A stretch of DNA of 64,000 bases from Betaproteobacteria bacterium UBA1934 (lineage in GTDB: Bacteria; Pseudomonadota; Gammaproteobacteria; Burkholderiales; Rhodocyclaceae), in the NCBI GenBank assembly GCA_002337055.1, contig DDFG01000003.1:62001-126000 (forward strand), written 5' to 3'. Positions 20,042 to 29,753 of this stretch are shown one piece after another. Below the pieces are notes generated by a model. It ran no database searches. It worked only from the letters and a program-made list of their open reading frames with translations, and was not told the DNA's origin. Numbering within the stretch: position 1 is the first letter of the stretch; each line of letters opens with the position of its first letter. A program made the position numbers and the translations under genes.

Positions 20042-20608
20042 TCAGATCTTGGGCAGCGTTACGCCAACCTGTCCTTGGTACTTGCCGCCCCTATCCTTGT
20101 AGGAAGTTTCGCATTCCTCGTCGGATTCAAAGAACAGCACCTGGGCACAACCTTCCCCCGCGTAAATTTTGGCGGGCAGCGGCGTGGTGTTCGAGAATTC
20201 CAGCGTCACATAGCCTTCCCACTCGGGTTCAAACGGCGTGACATTGACGATGATGCCGCAGCGCGCGTAGGTGCTCTTGCCCAGACAGACAGTCAGGACA
20301 CTGCGCGGAATGCGGAAGTACTCCACCGTCCGCGCCAAGGCAAACGAATTGGGCGGAATGATGCAATGATCGCCCTCGATCTCGACGAAGGACTTCGGAT
20401 CGAAAGCCTTGGGGTCGACAATGGTCGAGTTGATGTTGGTAAACACCCGAAATTCGCGTGCGCAGCGAATATCGTAGCCGTAGCTCGATGTCCCGTATGA
20501 GACGATCTTGTGGCCGTTCACCTCACGCACCAGTTCCGGCGAAAACGGCTCGATCATGCCGTGCTGCTGCGCCATGCGGCGTATCCATTTATCTGATTTG
20601 ATGGCCAT
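20042..20608 (-). CDS. dcd: dCTP deaminase
   Basis: A 188-residue enzyme converting dCTP to dUTP for thymidylate synthesis. It has the family start MAIKSDKWIRRMA, CIIPPNSFALART, GKSTYARCGIIVNVTPFEPEWEG (catalytic region) and the C-terminal KYQGQ.GVTLPK segment. Length is exactly that of Dcd. The start at 20608 matches the family; an upstream in-frame extension to 20677 is unlikely. It reads toward the decarboxylase but is separated by about 110 bp. Confidence 0.96.
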   Translation of the reverse strand: MAIKSDKWIRRMAQQHGMIEPFSPELVREVNGHKIVSYGTSSYGYDIRCAREFRVFTNINSTIVDPKAFDPKSFVEIEGDHCIIPPNSFALARTVEYFRIPRSVLTVCLGKSTYARCGIIVNVTPFEPEWEGYVTLEFSNTTPLPAKIYAGEGCAQVLFFESDEECETSYKDRGGKYQGQVGVTLPKI

Positions 20609-20708
20609 TTGCGAATCCGGCGGGTCGGGGAAAGAAAGCGCGGATTTTACTCGTCTTGGGCGACGAAGTCGCGTCAATCGATTGATCGGTCAACGTAGCG
20701 CGCGGACG

Positions 20709-23363
20709 TCACACCAAGGCGAGGCGCGACAGCAATTCGGTTTCCGACAGCGGCTCGCCGAAGAGCGGCCCCTGGGTGAGTTGGCAGCCGATTTCGAGCA
20801 ACACATCGACATGAGCTGCGCTTTCCACGCCGTCAGCGGTGACGTTCAGGCCGAAATCCTGGGCCATCCTGATCACGCCCTCACCAATCACGCGACTGAA
20901 GCGGTCGGCATCCAGCGTGGTGACGAGGCTGCGATCCAGCTGAATAGTGTCGCACGGCAACTCGCGAAAAGCACCCAGACAGGAGCCGCCACTGCCGAAA
21001 CCATCCAGCGCCACCGACACGCGCATGCCGCGCAATTGCGCGAGCACCTCGCGCACACGCTGAGGCTCCCGTAGCCAGGTCGTTTCGGCAACCGACAATT
21101 GCAGCCGTTCGGCTGGGACGCCATTGCGCGCCAGCGCGGCAGCCACGTCCACCGCAAAGTCTCGCCGCGCCAGTTGCATGGCGGGAACCTTGAGCGTCAT
21201 GCCGAAGCGCTCAGGGTGCTGCGCCTGCAAACGCCGCAGGCTGACACAAGTGCCGTTCAGCAGCCACTCGAACACTTCGGGCGAATGTTCATAGTGAACG
21301 GCCGGGTCGAAGCCCTGACCGCCTTGTCGACGCTGCCGCTCGGGGTCGTGCCAATGCAGGCAGGCCTCGGCACCCATGATGCGGCCGCTGGCGAGCTCGA
21401 CGCGCGGGTGAAACCGCAGATCAATATCCGGCAGTTCGAGCCTCGGTTCCGAGTAGGATGATGACCGCCCCGCCTGGGCCTCATTCCCTCCGAAGCTACG
21501 GATGGTATTGCCGCCAGCTTCCTGTGCACGCCGCTTGGCCTGGCCGGCCTGTTCGACCACCAGACCTAACTCCCGACCATCGTCGGGGTAAACGCTGATC
21601 CCGATACTGACCGTCAGGCGGCAAATGACACCAGCCACGTCAATGGGGGCATACAAGGTTTCGCGCAGTTTTTCTGCCAGCCCCAGTACGCGCGAACGGT
21701 CGGCGAGGTCGGGTAGCAGCACGACGAATTCATCGGGGCCGTAACGAATGAGGGTATCCTGATCGCGCATGCATTCGCGCATCCGCGCCGCCACGGCGAC
21801 CAGCAGTTGATCCCCTGCTTCGTTGCCCAAAGTATCGTTCAACAGCCGAAAACGGTCGAGATCGACAAACAGGACGCCAAGCTTATGGCCGTTTCGCTTT
21901 ACCCGGGCCACTTCGCGACCCCACTGGTGTTCCAGCATGGTTCGGTTGCCGGCGCCAGTCAGCACATCGTGCAGGACGTAGTGTCGCGTACGCTGATACT
22001 CGGCATGGCGTTCGCTGACGTCGGAGATCACGGCAACATAGCCGGCGCCCATGGGCGAACCCGGCGGCAGTTCACGGATATCCAGCCACGCCAGGAAGAG
22101 CGCTCCATTTTTCTTCCGATTCCAGAGTTCACCACTCCAGGCACCGTTTTCGCCTACTTGTCGCAACATGTCGAGGACAAAGCGTGGCGAATGCCGAACC
22201 GAACTGAGGATGCGCGGTGAGCGACCGAGCACTTCATCTTCGTCGTATCCCGTAATCCGGCTAAAGGCTTGATTGATGTAGACAATCCGACGCTTGCGGT
22301 CAGTCACCAGCACGGCGTCGGCAAAGTGCCCGACAATGCACTGAGCAAGGCTGGCGCCTTCCGTGCGTACGACAGGTTCGCGTTCCTCGCCGCGTCGGAA
22401 CAGGTTGGCCAGTTCGATACGGTTCATCACGCCGCACTTGCGGAACATGCTCGCCATGTGCGTGCGCACCGTCCAATAACTTATGCCTAGTTGTTCAGCG
22501 ATGCGTTTATCCGACAACCCCGAGGCGACAAGCTTGCAGATCGCCAGTTCGCGCTTGGAAAGTTCGTAGCGGCGCCCTTCTTCCTCCACCGATGACCCGT
22601 CGGCGAGCACGTCTTCGCCCAACAGCCGCAAGATCACGAGAACCAGTTCCTCTTCGTCAAAGGGCTTGCTGAGATAGATATTGGCCCCCGCTCTCAGCGC
22701 GTCGAGACGGCGCACGGGGTCGCCGAAGCCGGAGACGGCGATAACCGGCACGTTTCGCCCCGCATTACCCGAGTTGCGGAGTAAGCGAACGAAATGATTG
22801 CCGGAGGCACCGCCCCCCAAGACGATATCCGTAATCACAAGATCGTAAGGCGCGTTTGCCACAGCCGCGAGCGCGCTCTCCAGGCGGGTATGACGCTCGA
22901 CGTTCATGCCCAGACCGCCCAGTACCTGCCCGAGATAAAGCCCCATGCTGACATCGTCTTCAAGCACGAGAGCTCGCAGGCCATTGAACTGGCCCGTGGC
23001 AGAAGCACCCAGAGTATCGAGATAAGCGCGCAAGGCCGGCAGATCGGATTTGGCGAACACCTCCGTGACACCTTTTATCAAGGCCGTAGAGACGGTCTTG
23101 GCATCGATGTCACTGGTCAGCAGGATGACGGGGAATGCACCGCTGATCGCGCCGTCGCGAAAACGCTCCAATACCTCGGCATAGGTGCCGGAGGGGAGCT
23201 GCGCGGCCGTAATTACCAGATTGAACATGTGGCGGTGCCGCACCAAAGTCATGTCGGCGAGGTCGGCACAGAGATCCGCCTCCCAGCCCGCATCGCGTAG
23301 CACTTTGGCCAACACGTCGCGCAGGGAGGCGGACGGCTCAATACACAGTGCACGGAACGGCAT
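20709..23363 (-). CDS. REC-REC-LuxR HTH-PAS-GGDEF-EAL regulatory protein with degenerate output domains
   Basis: An 884-residue multidomain regulator. Order: a degenerate receiver (about 1-115, no phosphoacceptor Asp at LVITAAQL), a second receiver (about 135-255, LVITDIVLGG and SKPFDEEEL), a LuxR-type HTH (about 270-325), PAS (about 350-460), GGDEF (about 470-630) and EAL (about 635-880). The GGDEF signature reads YGPDEF, and the EAL signature position reads EACL, so cyclase and phosphodiesterase activities are both doubtful. Start 23363 has GAGG upstream. A DNA-binding domain between receivers and c-di-GMP domains is uncommon; it may be a c-di-GMP-responsive regulator. Confidence 0.85.
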   Translation of the reverse strand: MPFRALCIEPSASLRDVLAKVLRDAGWEADLCADLADMTLVRHRHMFNLVITAAQLPSGTYAEVLERFRDGAISGAFPVILLTSDIDAKTVSTALIKGVTEVFAKSDLPALRAYLDTLGASATGQFNGLRALVLEDDVSMGLYLGQVLGGLGMNVERHTRLESALAAVANAPYDLVITDIVLGGGASGNHFVRLLRNSGNAGRNVPVIAVSGFGDPVRRLDALRAGANIYLSKPFDEEELVLVILRLLGEDVLADGSSVEEEGRRYELSKRELAICKLVASGLSDKRIAEQLGISYWTVRTHMASMFRKCGVMNRIELANLFRRGEEREPVVRTEGASLAQCIVGHFADAVLVTDRKRRIVYINQAFSRITGYDEDEVLGRSPRILSSVRHSPRFVLDMLRQVGENGAWSGELWNRKKNGALFLAWLDIRELPPGSPMGAGYVAVISDVSERHAEYQRTRHYVLHDVLTGAGNRTMLEHQWGREVARVKRNGHKLGVLFVDLDRFRLLNDTLGNEAGDQLLVAVAARMRECMRDQDTLIRYGPDEFVVLLPDLADRSRVLGLAEKLRETLYAPIDVAGVICRLTVSIGISVYPDDGRELGLVVEQAGQAKRRAQEAGGNTIRSFGGNEAQAGRSSSYSEPRLELPDIDLRFHPRVELASGRIMGAEACLHWHDPERQRRQGGQGFDPAVHYEHSPEVFEWLLNGTCVSLRRLQAQHPERFGMTLKVPAMQLARRDFAVDVAAALARNGVPAERLQLSVAETTWLREPQRVREVLAQLRGMRVSVALDGFGSGGSCLGAFRELPCDTIQLDRSLVTTLDADRFSRVIGEGVIRMAQDFGLNVTADGVESAAHVDVLLEIGCQLTQGPLFGEPLSETELLSRLALV

Positions 23364-23493
23364 AGGGGTCCTCACCTCGTCTCTCAACCTGCCGAACAGA
23401 CAAGTAGATGTGCCGATTATGCCGGAAGGATGATGCCGTACCCATCGCTATAAATAGCGACCCCCTTCTGGAAATTCAGATCAATAGAGGCTT

Positions 23494-24588
23494 TCAGGTA
23501 TTCTCAATCACTATATTGGGGAATTTCGATGACATATCTTTTGACTTTTCCGCGATCTTGACCGCCACTCGCCTCGCGATCGCACGAAAAATCTCGGCGG
23601 CCTGTGAACCGGGCGCCCCCACCACGGTAGGCGCGCCCCTATCCGCCATTTCACGGATAGCCAATTCGAGCGGCAAGGCCCCCAGGAATTCGACCCCATA
23701 GTCGCTACACATCTGCTCGCCGCCGCCTCGCCCGAAAATGTGCTCGGCATGACCACACTGTGAGCACACGTGGATACTCATGTTTTCGATGATCCCGATG
23801 ATAGGAACCCCCACTTTCTCGAACATTTTCAGCCCCTTACGAGCGTCGATCAGGGCAATGTCCTGTGGAGTTGTCACGATTACTGCCCCGGTAACCGGTA
23901 CCTTTTGCGACAACGACAATTGCGTATCGCCAGTACCCGGCGGCAGGTCAACCACCAGATAGTCGAGGTCGCGCCACCGGGTCTGATTCAACAACTGATC
24001 AAGTGCCTGCACAACCATGGGGCCGCGCCAGACCATGGGTGTCTCGACATCAACCAGAAATCCCACTGACATGACCTGCAAACCATGCGCCATCAAGGGT
24101 TCCATGGTCTTGCCGTCTTCCGATTCCGGTTGTCCGTCGGCAATGCCGAGCATTTGCGGCTGCGATGGCCCATAGATGTCGGCGTCGAGAATGCCGACGG
24201 AAGCGCCTTCCTGCACCAGCGCAAGCGCCAGATTAGCCGCAGTCGTGCTCTTTCCCACCCCACCCTTACCCGAAGCCACTGCAATAATATTCTTGACCCC
24301 CGGCAGCAGTTTGACGCCGCGCTGCACGGCGTGCGCGACGATTTTCGCCGTGACATTGACGGTAACCGACGTTGCGCCCGGCAATGACGACAAGGCTGTC
24401 ACGATTTGCTGACGAACCGGTTCGAGCTGGGAGCGCGCCGGATAGCCTAGTTCGATATCGACCACAATACTGCCACCTTCCACTGCGGTCTTCTTGACCG
24501 AGCGCGAGGCCACATAGTCTTTCTGGGTATTGGGATCAATCAGGGTTTTCAGTACTGCACTTACGGCTTCGACGGTCAACGCCATCAT
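23494..24588 (-). CDS. apbC: Mrp/ApbC-family iron-sulfur cluster carrier ATPase
   Basis: A 364-residue P-loop ATPase of the Mrp/NBP35 family, which carries Fe-S clusters to apoproteins. It has an N-terminal DUF59/MIP18-like domain (about 1-90), the deviant Walker A GKGGVGKSTT (about residue 107) and a C-terminal CxxC (CSQCGH) that binds the cluster. Start 24588 has GGAG 5 bases upstream; an adjacent ATG gives a protein one residue shorter. It is divergent from the gene at 24741. Confidence 0.93.
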   Translation of the reverse strand: MMALTVEAVSAVLKTLIDPNTQKDYVASRSVKKTAVEGGSIVVDIELGYPARSQLEPVRQQIVTALSSLPGATSVTVNVTAKIVAHAVQRGVKLLPGVKNIIAVASGKGGVGKSTTAANLALALVQEGASVGILDADIYGPSQPQMLGIADGQPESEDGKTMEPLMAHGLQVMSVGFLVDVETPMVWRGPMVVQALDQLLNQTRWRDLDYLVVDLPPGTGDTQLSLSQKVPVTGAVIVTTPQDIALIDARKGLKMFEKVGVPIIGIIENMSIHVCSQCGHAEHIFGRGGGEQMCSDYGVEFLGALPLELAIREMADRGAPTVVGAPGSQAAEIFRAIARRVAVKIAEKSKDMSSKFPNIVIENT

Positions 24589-24740
24589 GCTTTCTCCAGA
24601 GACGAAAGATTGCGACCCCGGCGGGAGCGGCTGCTCCAAAAGGCCACGGACAACCGGAAGTGTACCAAAACCCCCCATAGCGTGGCGGACGGGAACTGAC
24701 CAACGCACAAATTGTGCCTGCTCAGTCGATATAATGAGGC

Positions 24741-26435
24741 ATGTTTGACTGGATTACTTCCCGCCTCAAGCCCAGCAATGGCGAACCTACGCATCCGCTC
24801 GCGACAGATGGCGATATCGCTGCATGGCTGGCTGAGCAACCTACGTTCAACGCACCGCGAACACTTCAGGCACTCGAAGAATGGCTGGGCAATCCCGAGC
24901 AACTCTCCCAGCAACTTGATCCTGGTCAGATGGCACGTGCGGTCGGGCGGCTCGATGAATTCGCGCAGCCAGCCCTGGCAATGTGCTGGGAGGATGTCTG
25001 GCTGGATGCCGGCAAGGAGAGGCAGTTCGCACTGCCCACGCGCCCGCTAGAAGCCTATTACACCAACAGTTTCGCTTGTTGCTTGCTCGTCGTGCAGCGA
25101 CTGGCAGCCGATCCCGCGCACGCTCAGGACAAGAAACAACTGACTCGATTCGCCCTGCGTGCCATGCACGCTTGGGTGCAACTGAAAAAGCTGGCTCGCC
25201 TCGGATACCGTCCGTTGGCCGATCACTGGTGGTCGCAGGCACACGAAATTGTCCGGAGTGCACGTGCGCTGGGCATTCTGTATATCGAGCAGCGCACCTA
25301 CCCGCAGCACGACAACGGCAACAGCGTATGGCTGGAATATCTCGCCGGCCTGATGCTGGAAACCCTGCCCATCGCCAACCTGAGCATCAGCGCCATCGAG
25401 GTCGCCGATCGCCTGGTACGCTGGGTGGTCAGCCGCGCGCAATATACCGACACCGCCACCCACCTGTCGCTGTTTGCCATCGACCCGGACGGCAATGCCG
25501 GTCCGCAGCGTCTTCAGTCGGATAAACCCGTAGCCGCCGGCCTGCGTTGCGTCGGCCCGGGTACAGGCTATCAGCAAATGATGCAGCTGCGCGCGGCCAT
25601 GATGACCACGCGCCAGGTGCCGCCCTGGCTTGAATCGGCCGGACTGGTTGTCGAGCAGTTGCTGGAACTGCTTGCCACCATCATCACGCACTGGTCGAAT
25701 GCGCCACCTTCGCGCAAGCACCCGCGCACCCCAGTCAGCGGCAAGATTCAGGTCGTCAACGGACTGGCACTGGCCCGACGGATGATCGCCGCCTCCGAGT
25801 TCGCGCGCTCCGGGCGCAGTCTCGATTACGAAGGCTATATCAAATCCATCCATCTGCGACACAAGGGGCACGAAGCCATCGTCAAGGATGTGCCGCCGCC
25901 CCCCAAGACGCCGATGGAGATCCTGCAACTGCTAGAAACCGCAGGTGACCGCCAGATGATGGATCACTGGGAAGTGATCGACGCCAGTACCGTCGGCATG
26001 GGCGTGCGCTGCTTCGCGCGCCGCCACTGGCACGCCATCGGCACCTTGGTCGCCTGGCGTCGACCCGATGACCTCGACTGGCGCATAGGCATAATCCGCC
26101 GCCTGGGCGCCAGCCACGGCACCCCCAACGCCGGCCTGACCACCTTCGGCGGCACCCCGTATTGCTCGCAGGTCCGCGCCACACAGGCTGACGAAGTCGG
26201 CTTGTGGACGCAACAAACGCAAGAGACGTCCGGCCGGGGCTGGCGTGACGCTGTCATGCTTTCCTTCGAGGAGCGATTGCTCCTCGCCCCGCCCGGCACC
26301 TTTTCGGCCGCTCAGCGCATCGACGTCTCGGTGCGTGGACGTTTTCGTCCCGCCGAGGCGGTGGCCCTGGAAGCCAAAGGCGCCGACTACGAGTTGATCC
26401 GCTTCGCCGACATTGGCAACACCCGCCACGACTGA
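24741..26435 (+). CDS. Conserved protein of unknown function (564 aa), located between apbC and metG
   Basis: A 564-residue cytoplasmic protein with no membrane segment. The N-terminal two thirds look alpha-helical. The C-terminal part (about 425-560; VIDASTVGMGVRC, GTLVAWRR...WRIGIIRRLGA) has a beta-rich pattern that could be PilZ-like, but the RxxxR and D/NxSxxG motifs are not clearly present. I do not recognise a family with certainty. It is divergent from apbC and runs toward metG. Confidence 0.7.
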   Translation: MFDWITSRLKPSNGEPTHPLATDGDIAAWLAEQPTFNAPRTLQALEEWLGNPEQLSQQLDPGQMARAVGRLDEFAQPALAMCWEDVWLDAGKERQFALPTRPLEAYYTNSFACCLLVVQRLAADPAHAQDKKQLTRFALRAMHAWVQLKKLARLGYRPLADHWWSQAHEIVRSARALGILYIEQRTYPQHDNGNSVWLEYLAGLMLETLPIANLSISAIEVADRLVRWVVSRAQYTDTATHLSLFAIDPDGNAGPQRLQSDKPVAAGLRCVGPGTGYQQMMQLRAAMMTTRQVPPWLESAGLVVEQLLELLATIITHWSNAPPSRKHPRTPVSGKIQVVNGLALARRMIAASEFARSGRSLDYEGYIKSIHLRHKGHEAIVKDVPPPPKTPMEILQLLETAGDRQMMDHWEVIDASTVGMGVRCFARRHWHAIGTLVAWRRPDDLDWRIGIIRRLGASHGTPNAGLTTFGGTPYCSQVRATQADEVGLWTQQTQETSGRGWRDAVMLSFEERLLLAPPGTFSAAQRIDVSVRGRFRPAEAVALEAKGADYELIRFADIGNTRHD

Positions 26436-26477
26436 ACGTCCGCCCCGCTCGGGTACAATGGCAGACTGATTATTTTC

Positions 26478-28592
26478 ATGAAGTCGCCTGCCATGCCGCG
26501 CCAGATCCTTGTCACCTCCGCCCTACCATACGCCAACGGCCCGATTCACCTCGGTCACCTGGTCGAGTACATCCAAACGGACATCTGGGTTCGCTTCCAG
26601 AAGATGTGCGGCCACGAGTGCTGGTATGTCTGCGCCGACGATACGCACGGCACGCCGATCATGCTCAATGCCGAAAAGGCGGGCCTGACCCCGGAGCAAT
26701 TGATCGCGCGTGCCTACGACGAACACACACGCGATTTTTCCGGCTTTCATGTCGCGTTCGACAATTTCCACACTACCCATTCGCCGGAAACACAATTCTT
26801 CGCGAACGACATCTACGCCAAACTGAAGAGCGCCGGACTGATCGAGACGCGGTCGATCGAACAGTATTACGACCCGGTCAAGCAGATGTTCCTGCCCGAC
26901 CGTTTCATCAAAGGCGAATGCCCGAAATGCGGCGCCAAGGACCAATACGGCGACAACTGCGAAGCCTGCGGCGCCGCCTACGCGCCGACCGAGTTGAAGA
27001 ACCCGTATTCCGCCGTCTCTGGCGCCAAGCCCGAACTGCGCAATTCCGAGCACTATTTCTTCAAACTCTCCGACCCGCGCTGCCAATCTTTCCTGCGCGC
27101 CTACACCCGTGAAGAAGGGCGCCTGCAAGCGGAAGCCGCCAACAAGATGCAGGAATGGCTCGGTGCGGAGGGCGAAAACAAGCTGACTGACTGGGATATT
27201 TCGCGTGACGCGCCCTATTTCGGCTTTGAAATCCCGGACGCCCCCGGCAAGTTCTTCTACGTCTGGATGGACGCTCCGATCGGCTACTTCGGCAGCTTCA
27301 AGAATTTCGTCGCCAAGAAAACCGGAGAGGGCGTCGCCATCGACCTCGCCGCTTATACCGACGCGCAGGCCGCGGCCGCCGCCGGCACCGAGCTGTATCA
27401 CTTTATCGGCAAGGACATTCTCTATTTCCATGCGCTGTTCTGGCCCGCCGAACTCGCCCATGCCGGTTATCGCACGCCGACCCGTATCTTTGCGCACGGC
27501 TTCCTGACCGTGAACGGCACCAAGATGTCCAAATCGCGCGGCACTTTCATCACCGCCGACAGCTACCTGAAAACCGGCCTGAATCCTGAGTGGCTGCGCT
27601 ATTACTACGCCGCCAAGCTGGGCGCGACCATGGAGGATATCGACCTCAACCTCGAGGATTTCGCTGCCCGCGTCAATTCCGATCTGGTCGGCAAGTACGT
27701 CAACATCGCCAGTCGCGCGGCCGGTTTCATCGCCAAACGCTTCAACGGCCAACTGGCGCCAGCCGACGCCGACCTGCCGGCGATCCAGGCCATCATGACC
27801 GCCGCGCCACAGATCGCGGAATACTACGAGGCGCGCGAATTCGGCAAAGCCATCCGCGAAATCATGGCGCTGACCGATGCGGCCAACCAGTACGTCGACA
27901 GCGTCAAGCCCTGGGAACTGGCCAAACAGGAAGGCAGGGACATCGAACTGCACGCAGCCTGCACCAACGCGCTCAACCTCTTCCGCCTGCTGACGGTACT
28001 GCTGAAGCCGGTACTTCCCGCCCTGACAGGGCAGGTCGAGAGTTTCCTCAATATCGCGCCCCTGAAGTGGGAAGACACCGGTGGATTGCTCGCCGCCGGC
28101 CACGCCATCCAACCCTACCGCCATCTGATGACCCGCGTGGAAATGAAGCTGATCGATCAGTTGGTCGAAGCCAACAAGAGCAATCTGGCCCCCGCGGCTA
28201 CCGCCCCCGTGCCGACGACGCCGATTGCCGCGCCCGCGCCCGTCGACGCGCCGACACCGGTGTGCAGTATCGACGATTTCGCCAAGGTTGACCTCCGCGT
28301 CGCACGCATCGCCAATGCAGAACCGGTTGAAGGCGCCGACAAACTGATCAGGCTCACCCTCGATCTTGGCAACGAAACCCGAACGGTATTTGCCGGTATC
28401 AAGTCGGCGTACGATCCGGCCGCCCTGATCGGTCGCCTGACGGTCATGGTGGCTAACCTGGCGCCCCGCAAGATGAAATTCGGACTCTCCGAGGGCATGG
28501 TGCTGGCCGCCTCCGACGCGAATGGCACAACGCCCGGCATTTTCCTGCTCTCGCCGGATGCCGGCGCGATGCCGGGTATGAAAGTGAAATAG
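26478..28592 (+). CDS. metG: Methionyl-tRNA synthetase
   Basis: A 704-residue class I aminoacyl-tRNA synthetase that charges tRNA-Met. It has the HIGH-type motif (PIHLGHL), the zinc knuckle CPKCGAKDQYGDNCEACG, the KMSKS motif (KMSKSRGT) and the C-terminal EMAP/Arc1p-like tRNA-binding domain after an Ala/Pro linker (about 575-600). ATG 26478 is the first start; MPRQILVTSALPYANG at 26493 matches the family start equally well. A strong terminator follows. Confidence 0.96.
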   Translation: MKSPAMPRQILVTSALPYANGPIHLGHLVEYIQTDIWVRFQKMCGHECWYVCADDTHGTPIMLNAEKAGLTPEQLIARAYDEHTRDFSGFHVAFDNFHTTHSPETQFFANDIYAKLKSAGLIETRSIEQYYDPVKQMFLPDRFIKGECPKCGAKDQYGDNCEACGAAYAPTELKNPYSAVSGAKPELRNSEHYFFKLSDPRCQSFLRAYTREEGRLQAEAANKMQEWLGAEGENKLTDWDISRDAPYFGFEIPDAPGKFFYVWMDAPIGYFGSFKNFVAKKTGEGVAIDLAAYTDAQAAAAAGTELYHFIGKDILYFHALFWPAELAHAGYRTPTRIFAHGFLTVNGTKMSKSRGTFITADSYLKTGLNPEWLRYYYAAKLGATMEDIDLNLEDFAARVNSDLVGKYVNIASRAAGFIAKRFNGQLAPADADLPAIQAIMTAAPQIAEYYEAREFGKAIREIMALTDAANQYVDSVKPWELAKQEGRDIELHAACTNALNLFRLLTVLLKPVLPALTGQVESFLNIAPLKWEDTGGLLAAGHAIQPYRHLMTRVEMKLIDQLVEANKSNLAPAATAPVPTTPIAAPAPVDAPTPVCSIDDFAKVDLRVARIANAEPVEGADKLIRLTLDLGNETRTVFAGIKSAYDPAALIGRLTVMVANLAPRKMKFGLSEGMVLAASDANGTTPGIFLLSPDAGAMPGMKVK

Positions 28593-28593
28593 C

Positions 28594-28631
28594 AAAAAGC
28601 GGGGCGTCGGTCAGCGCCCCACCGCTTTTTT
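28594..28631 (+). terminator. Terminator of metG
   Basis: The inverted repeat AAAAAGCGG...CCGCTTTTTT encloses GGGCG/CGCCC and lies 2 bases after the metG stop. The A/T ends make it usable from both sides. Confidence 0.88.
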
Positions 28632-29047
28632 CACGGCGTCACTCTTAAAGTACTGCTTTAACTTCCGTCACCAATCCGTCATCGAAAAAGCGCTTTTACA
28701 ATAACCCACAGAATCTGTGGATAACTTTGTGGATTATCCCTGCGCCTGACTGCTAACCCCTCGCCGGATAAGGAAAAAAGACACTCTGCCAATATCTTGG
28801 GCAATCAAGCAACATATTGATTATAAACAACTATTGTGAGTCTCGCCAAAGCCATGATGGTGCGACGCAGCAATGCGTAAAGTAACCATTCGCAACACCA
28901 CAAGCTGTCAATAAGTCAACGCCCAATAACAAATAATTCGCTTGACCCGGGCGATTGTTTGTCGCATGCCACATCGGTACCGTCTCGGCTTGTCGAAGGT
29001 GTTGCACAATACGCACATCGCCCGTAAATGCCCGGAGAGCTTCCGTC
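28632..29047. other. AT-rich intergenic region with DnaA boxes
   Basis: No convincing gene. The region holds a perfect DnaA box in reverse orientation (TGTGGATAA, 28716-28724) and a one-mismatch box TGTGGATTA (28728-28736) 12 bases away. A weaker ATAACCCACA is at 28701. Downstream (about 28775-28835) is an AT-rich stretch. No dnaA or other origin gene is nearby, so a DnaA-titration or regulatory site is likelier than oriC. Confidence 0.55.
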
Positions 29048-29284
29048 TTGTCTCTACACCATCGATTCTCGCCAATCCTTCTCATACTCGCGGCAGCATG
29101 GGGGCTGTTTGTGCTGGCAGCTGGCGCCGGCGGTCTCGTTTTTGGCAAGGGCACCTTGATAGCCGGGTTTCCGGGCAACGCTGCGGAAGCGTGGGCGGCT
29201 TGTGCCGGCGGCTCCGCCGTGACGGCTTGGGCGCTCGTCAAGTTGTTGCGCAAAAATCCTCCTCACTCAACACCGAAGATCTGA
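29048..29284 (+). CDS. Small membrane protein, hypothetical
   Basis: A 78-residue protein with a hydrophobic segment at about 9-32 and a weaker one around 55-70. I read it from TTG 29048 (MSLHHRFSPILLIL) because GGAGAG lies about 10 bases upstream. The frame is open further upstream, but that part is Cys/Arg-rich and not protein-like. It ends one base before acyP and probably forms an operon with it. No family recognised. Confidence 0.5.
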   Translation: MSLHHRFSPILLILAAAWGLFVLAAGAGGLVFGKGTLIAGFPGNAAEAWAACAGGSAVTAWALVKLLRKNPPHSTPKI

Positions 29285-29285
29285 C

Positions 29286-29570
29286 ATGTATCAGGCACTG
29301 CATCTCACCATCCGCGGCACTGTCCAGGGCGTGGGCTACCGCATTTCGATGCAGCGTACCGGGTCTCGCCTGGGCTTGACTGGTTGGGTTCGCAACCGGG
29401 GCGACGGTTCGGTCGAAGCGGTTGCGCGGGGCCCCGAGGATGCCCTTGCCGAATTGGTCGCATGGGCCCAGCATGGACCGCGTCACGCCATTGTCGAATC
29501 CGTGGTGACCACCCCTTGGCAAGGTGATCTGTTGGTCGACGGCTTCGAGCAAATCGCGACCCTTCCCTGA
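29286..29570 (+). CDS. acyP: Acylphosphatase
   Basis: A 94-residue acylphosphatase that hydrolyses carboxyl-phosphate bonds. Conserved GTVQGVGYR carries the catalytic Arg (about residue 19), and GWVRNRGDGSVE carries the catalytic Asn. Length is typical (about 90). It directly follows the small membrane protein gene. Confidence 0.94.
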   Translation: MYQALHLTIRGTVQGVGYRISMQRTGSRLGLTGWVRNRGDGSVEAVARGPEDALAELVAWAQHGPRHAIVESVVTTPWQGDLLVDGFEQIATLP

Positions 29571-29753
29571 ATTGCTCTGGCCAACATCTCCATTCGGGCC
29601 AACTCCGGCGGTCTCACGATGGAAGATGATGCCGCGAATGCCAAGATTCGCCCCATTGCGAACTTCCTCGCCCTGCACGCGGTCGAAACGCCACAGGCCA
29701 TCGGCGACGGTATATGCTAATGGCTTCCCAAAAATAAGCACAGCGGAGGAGAT

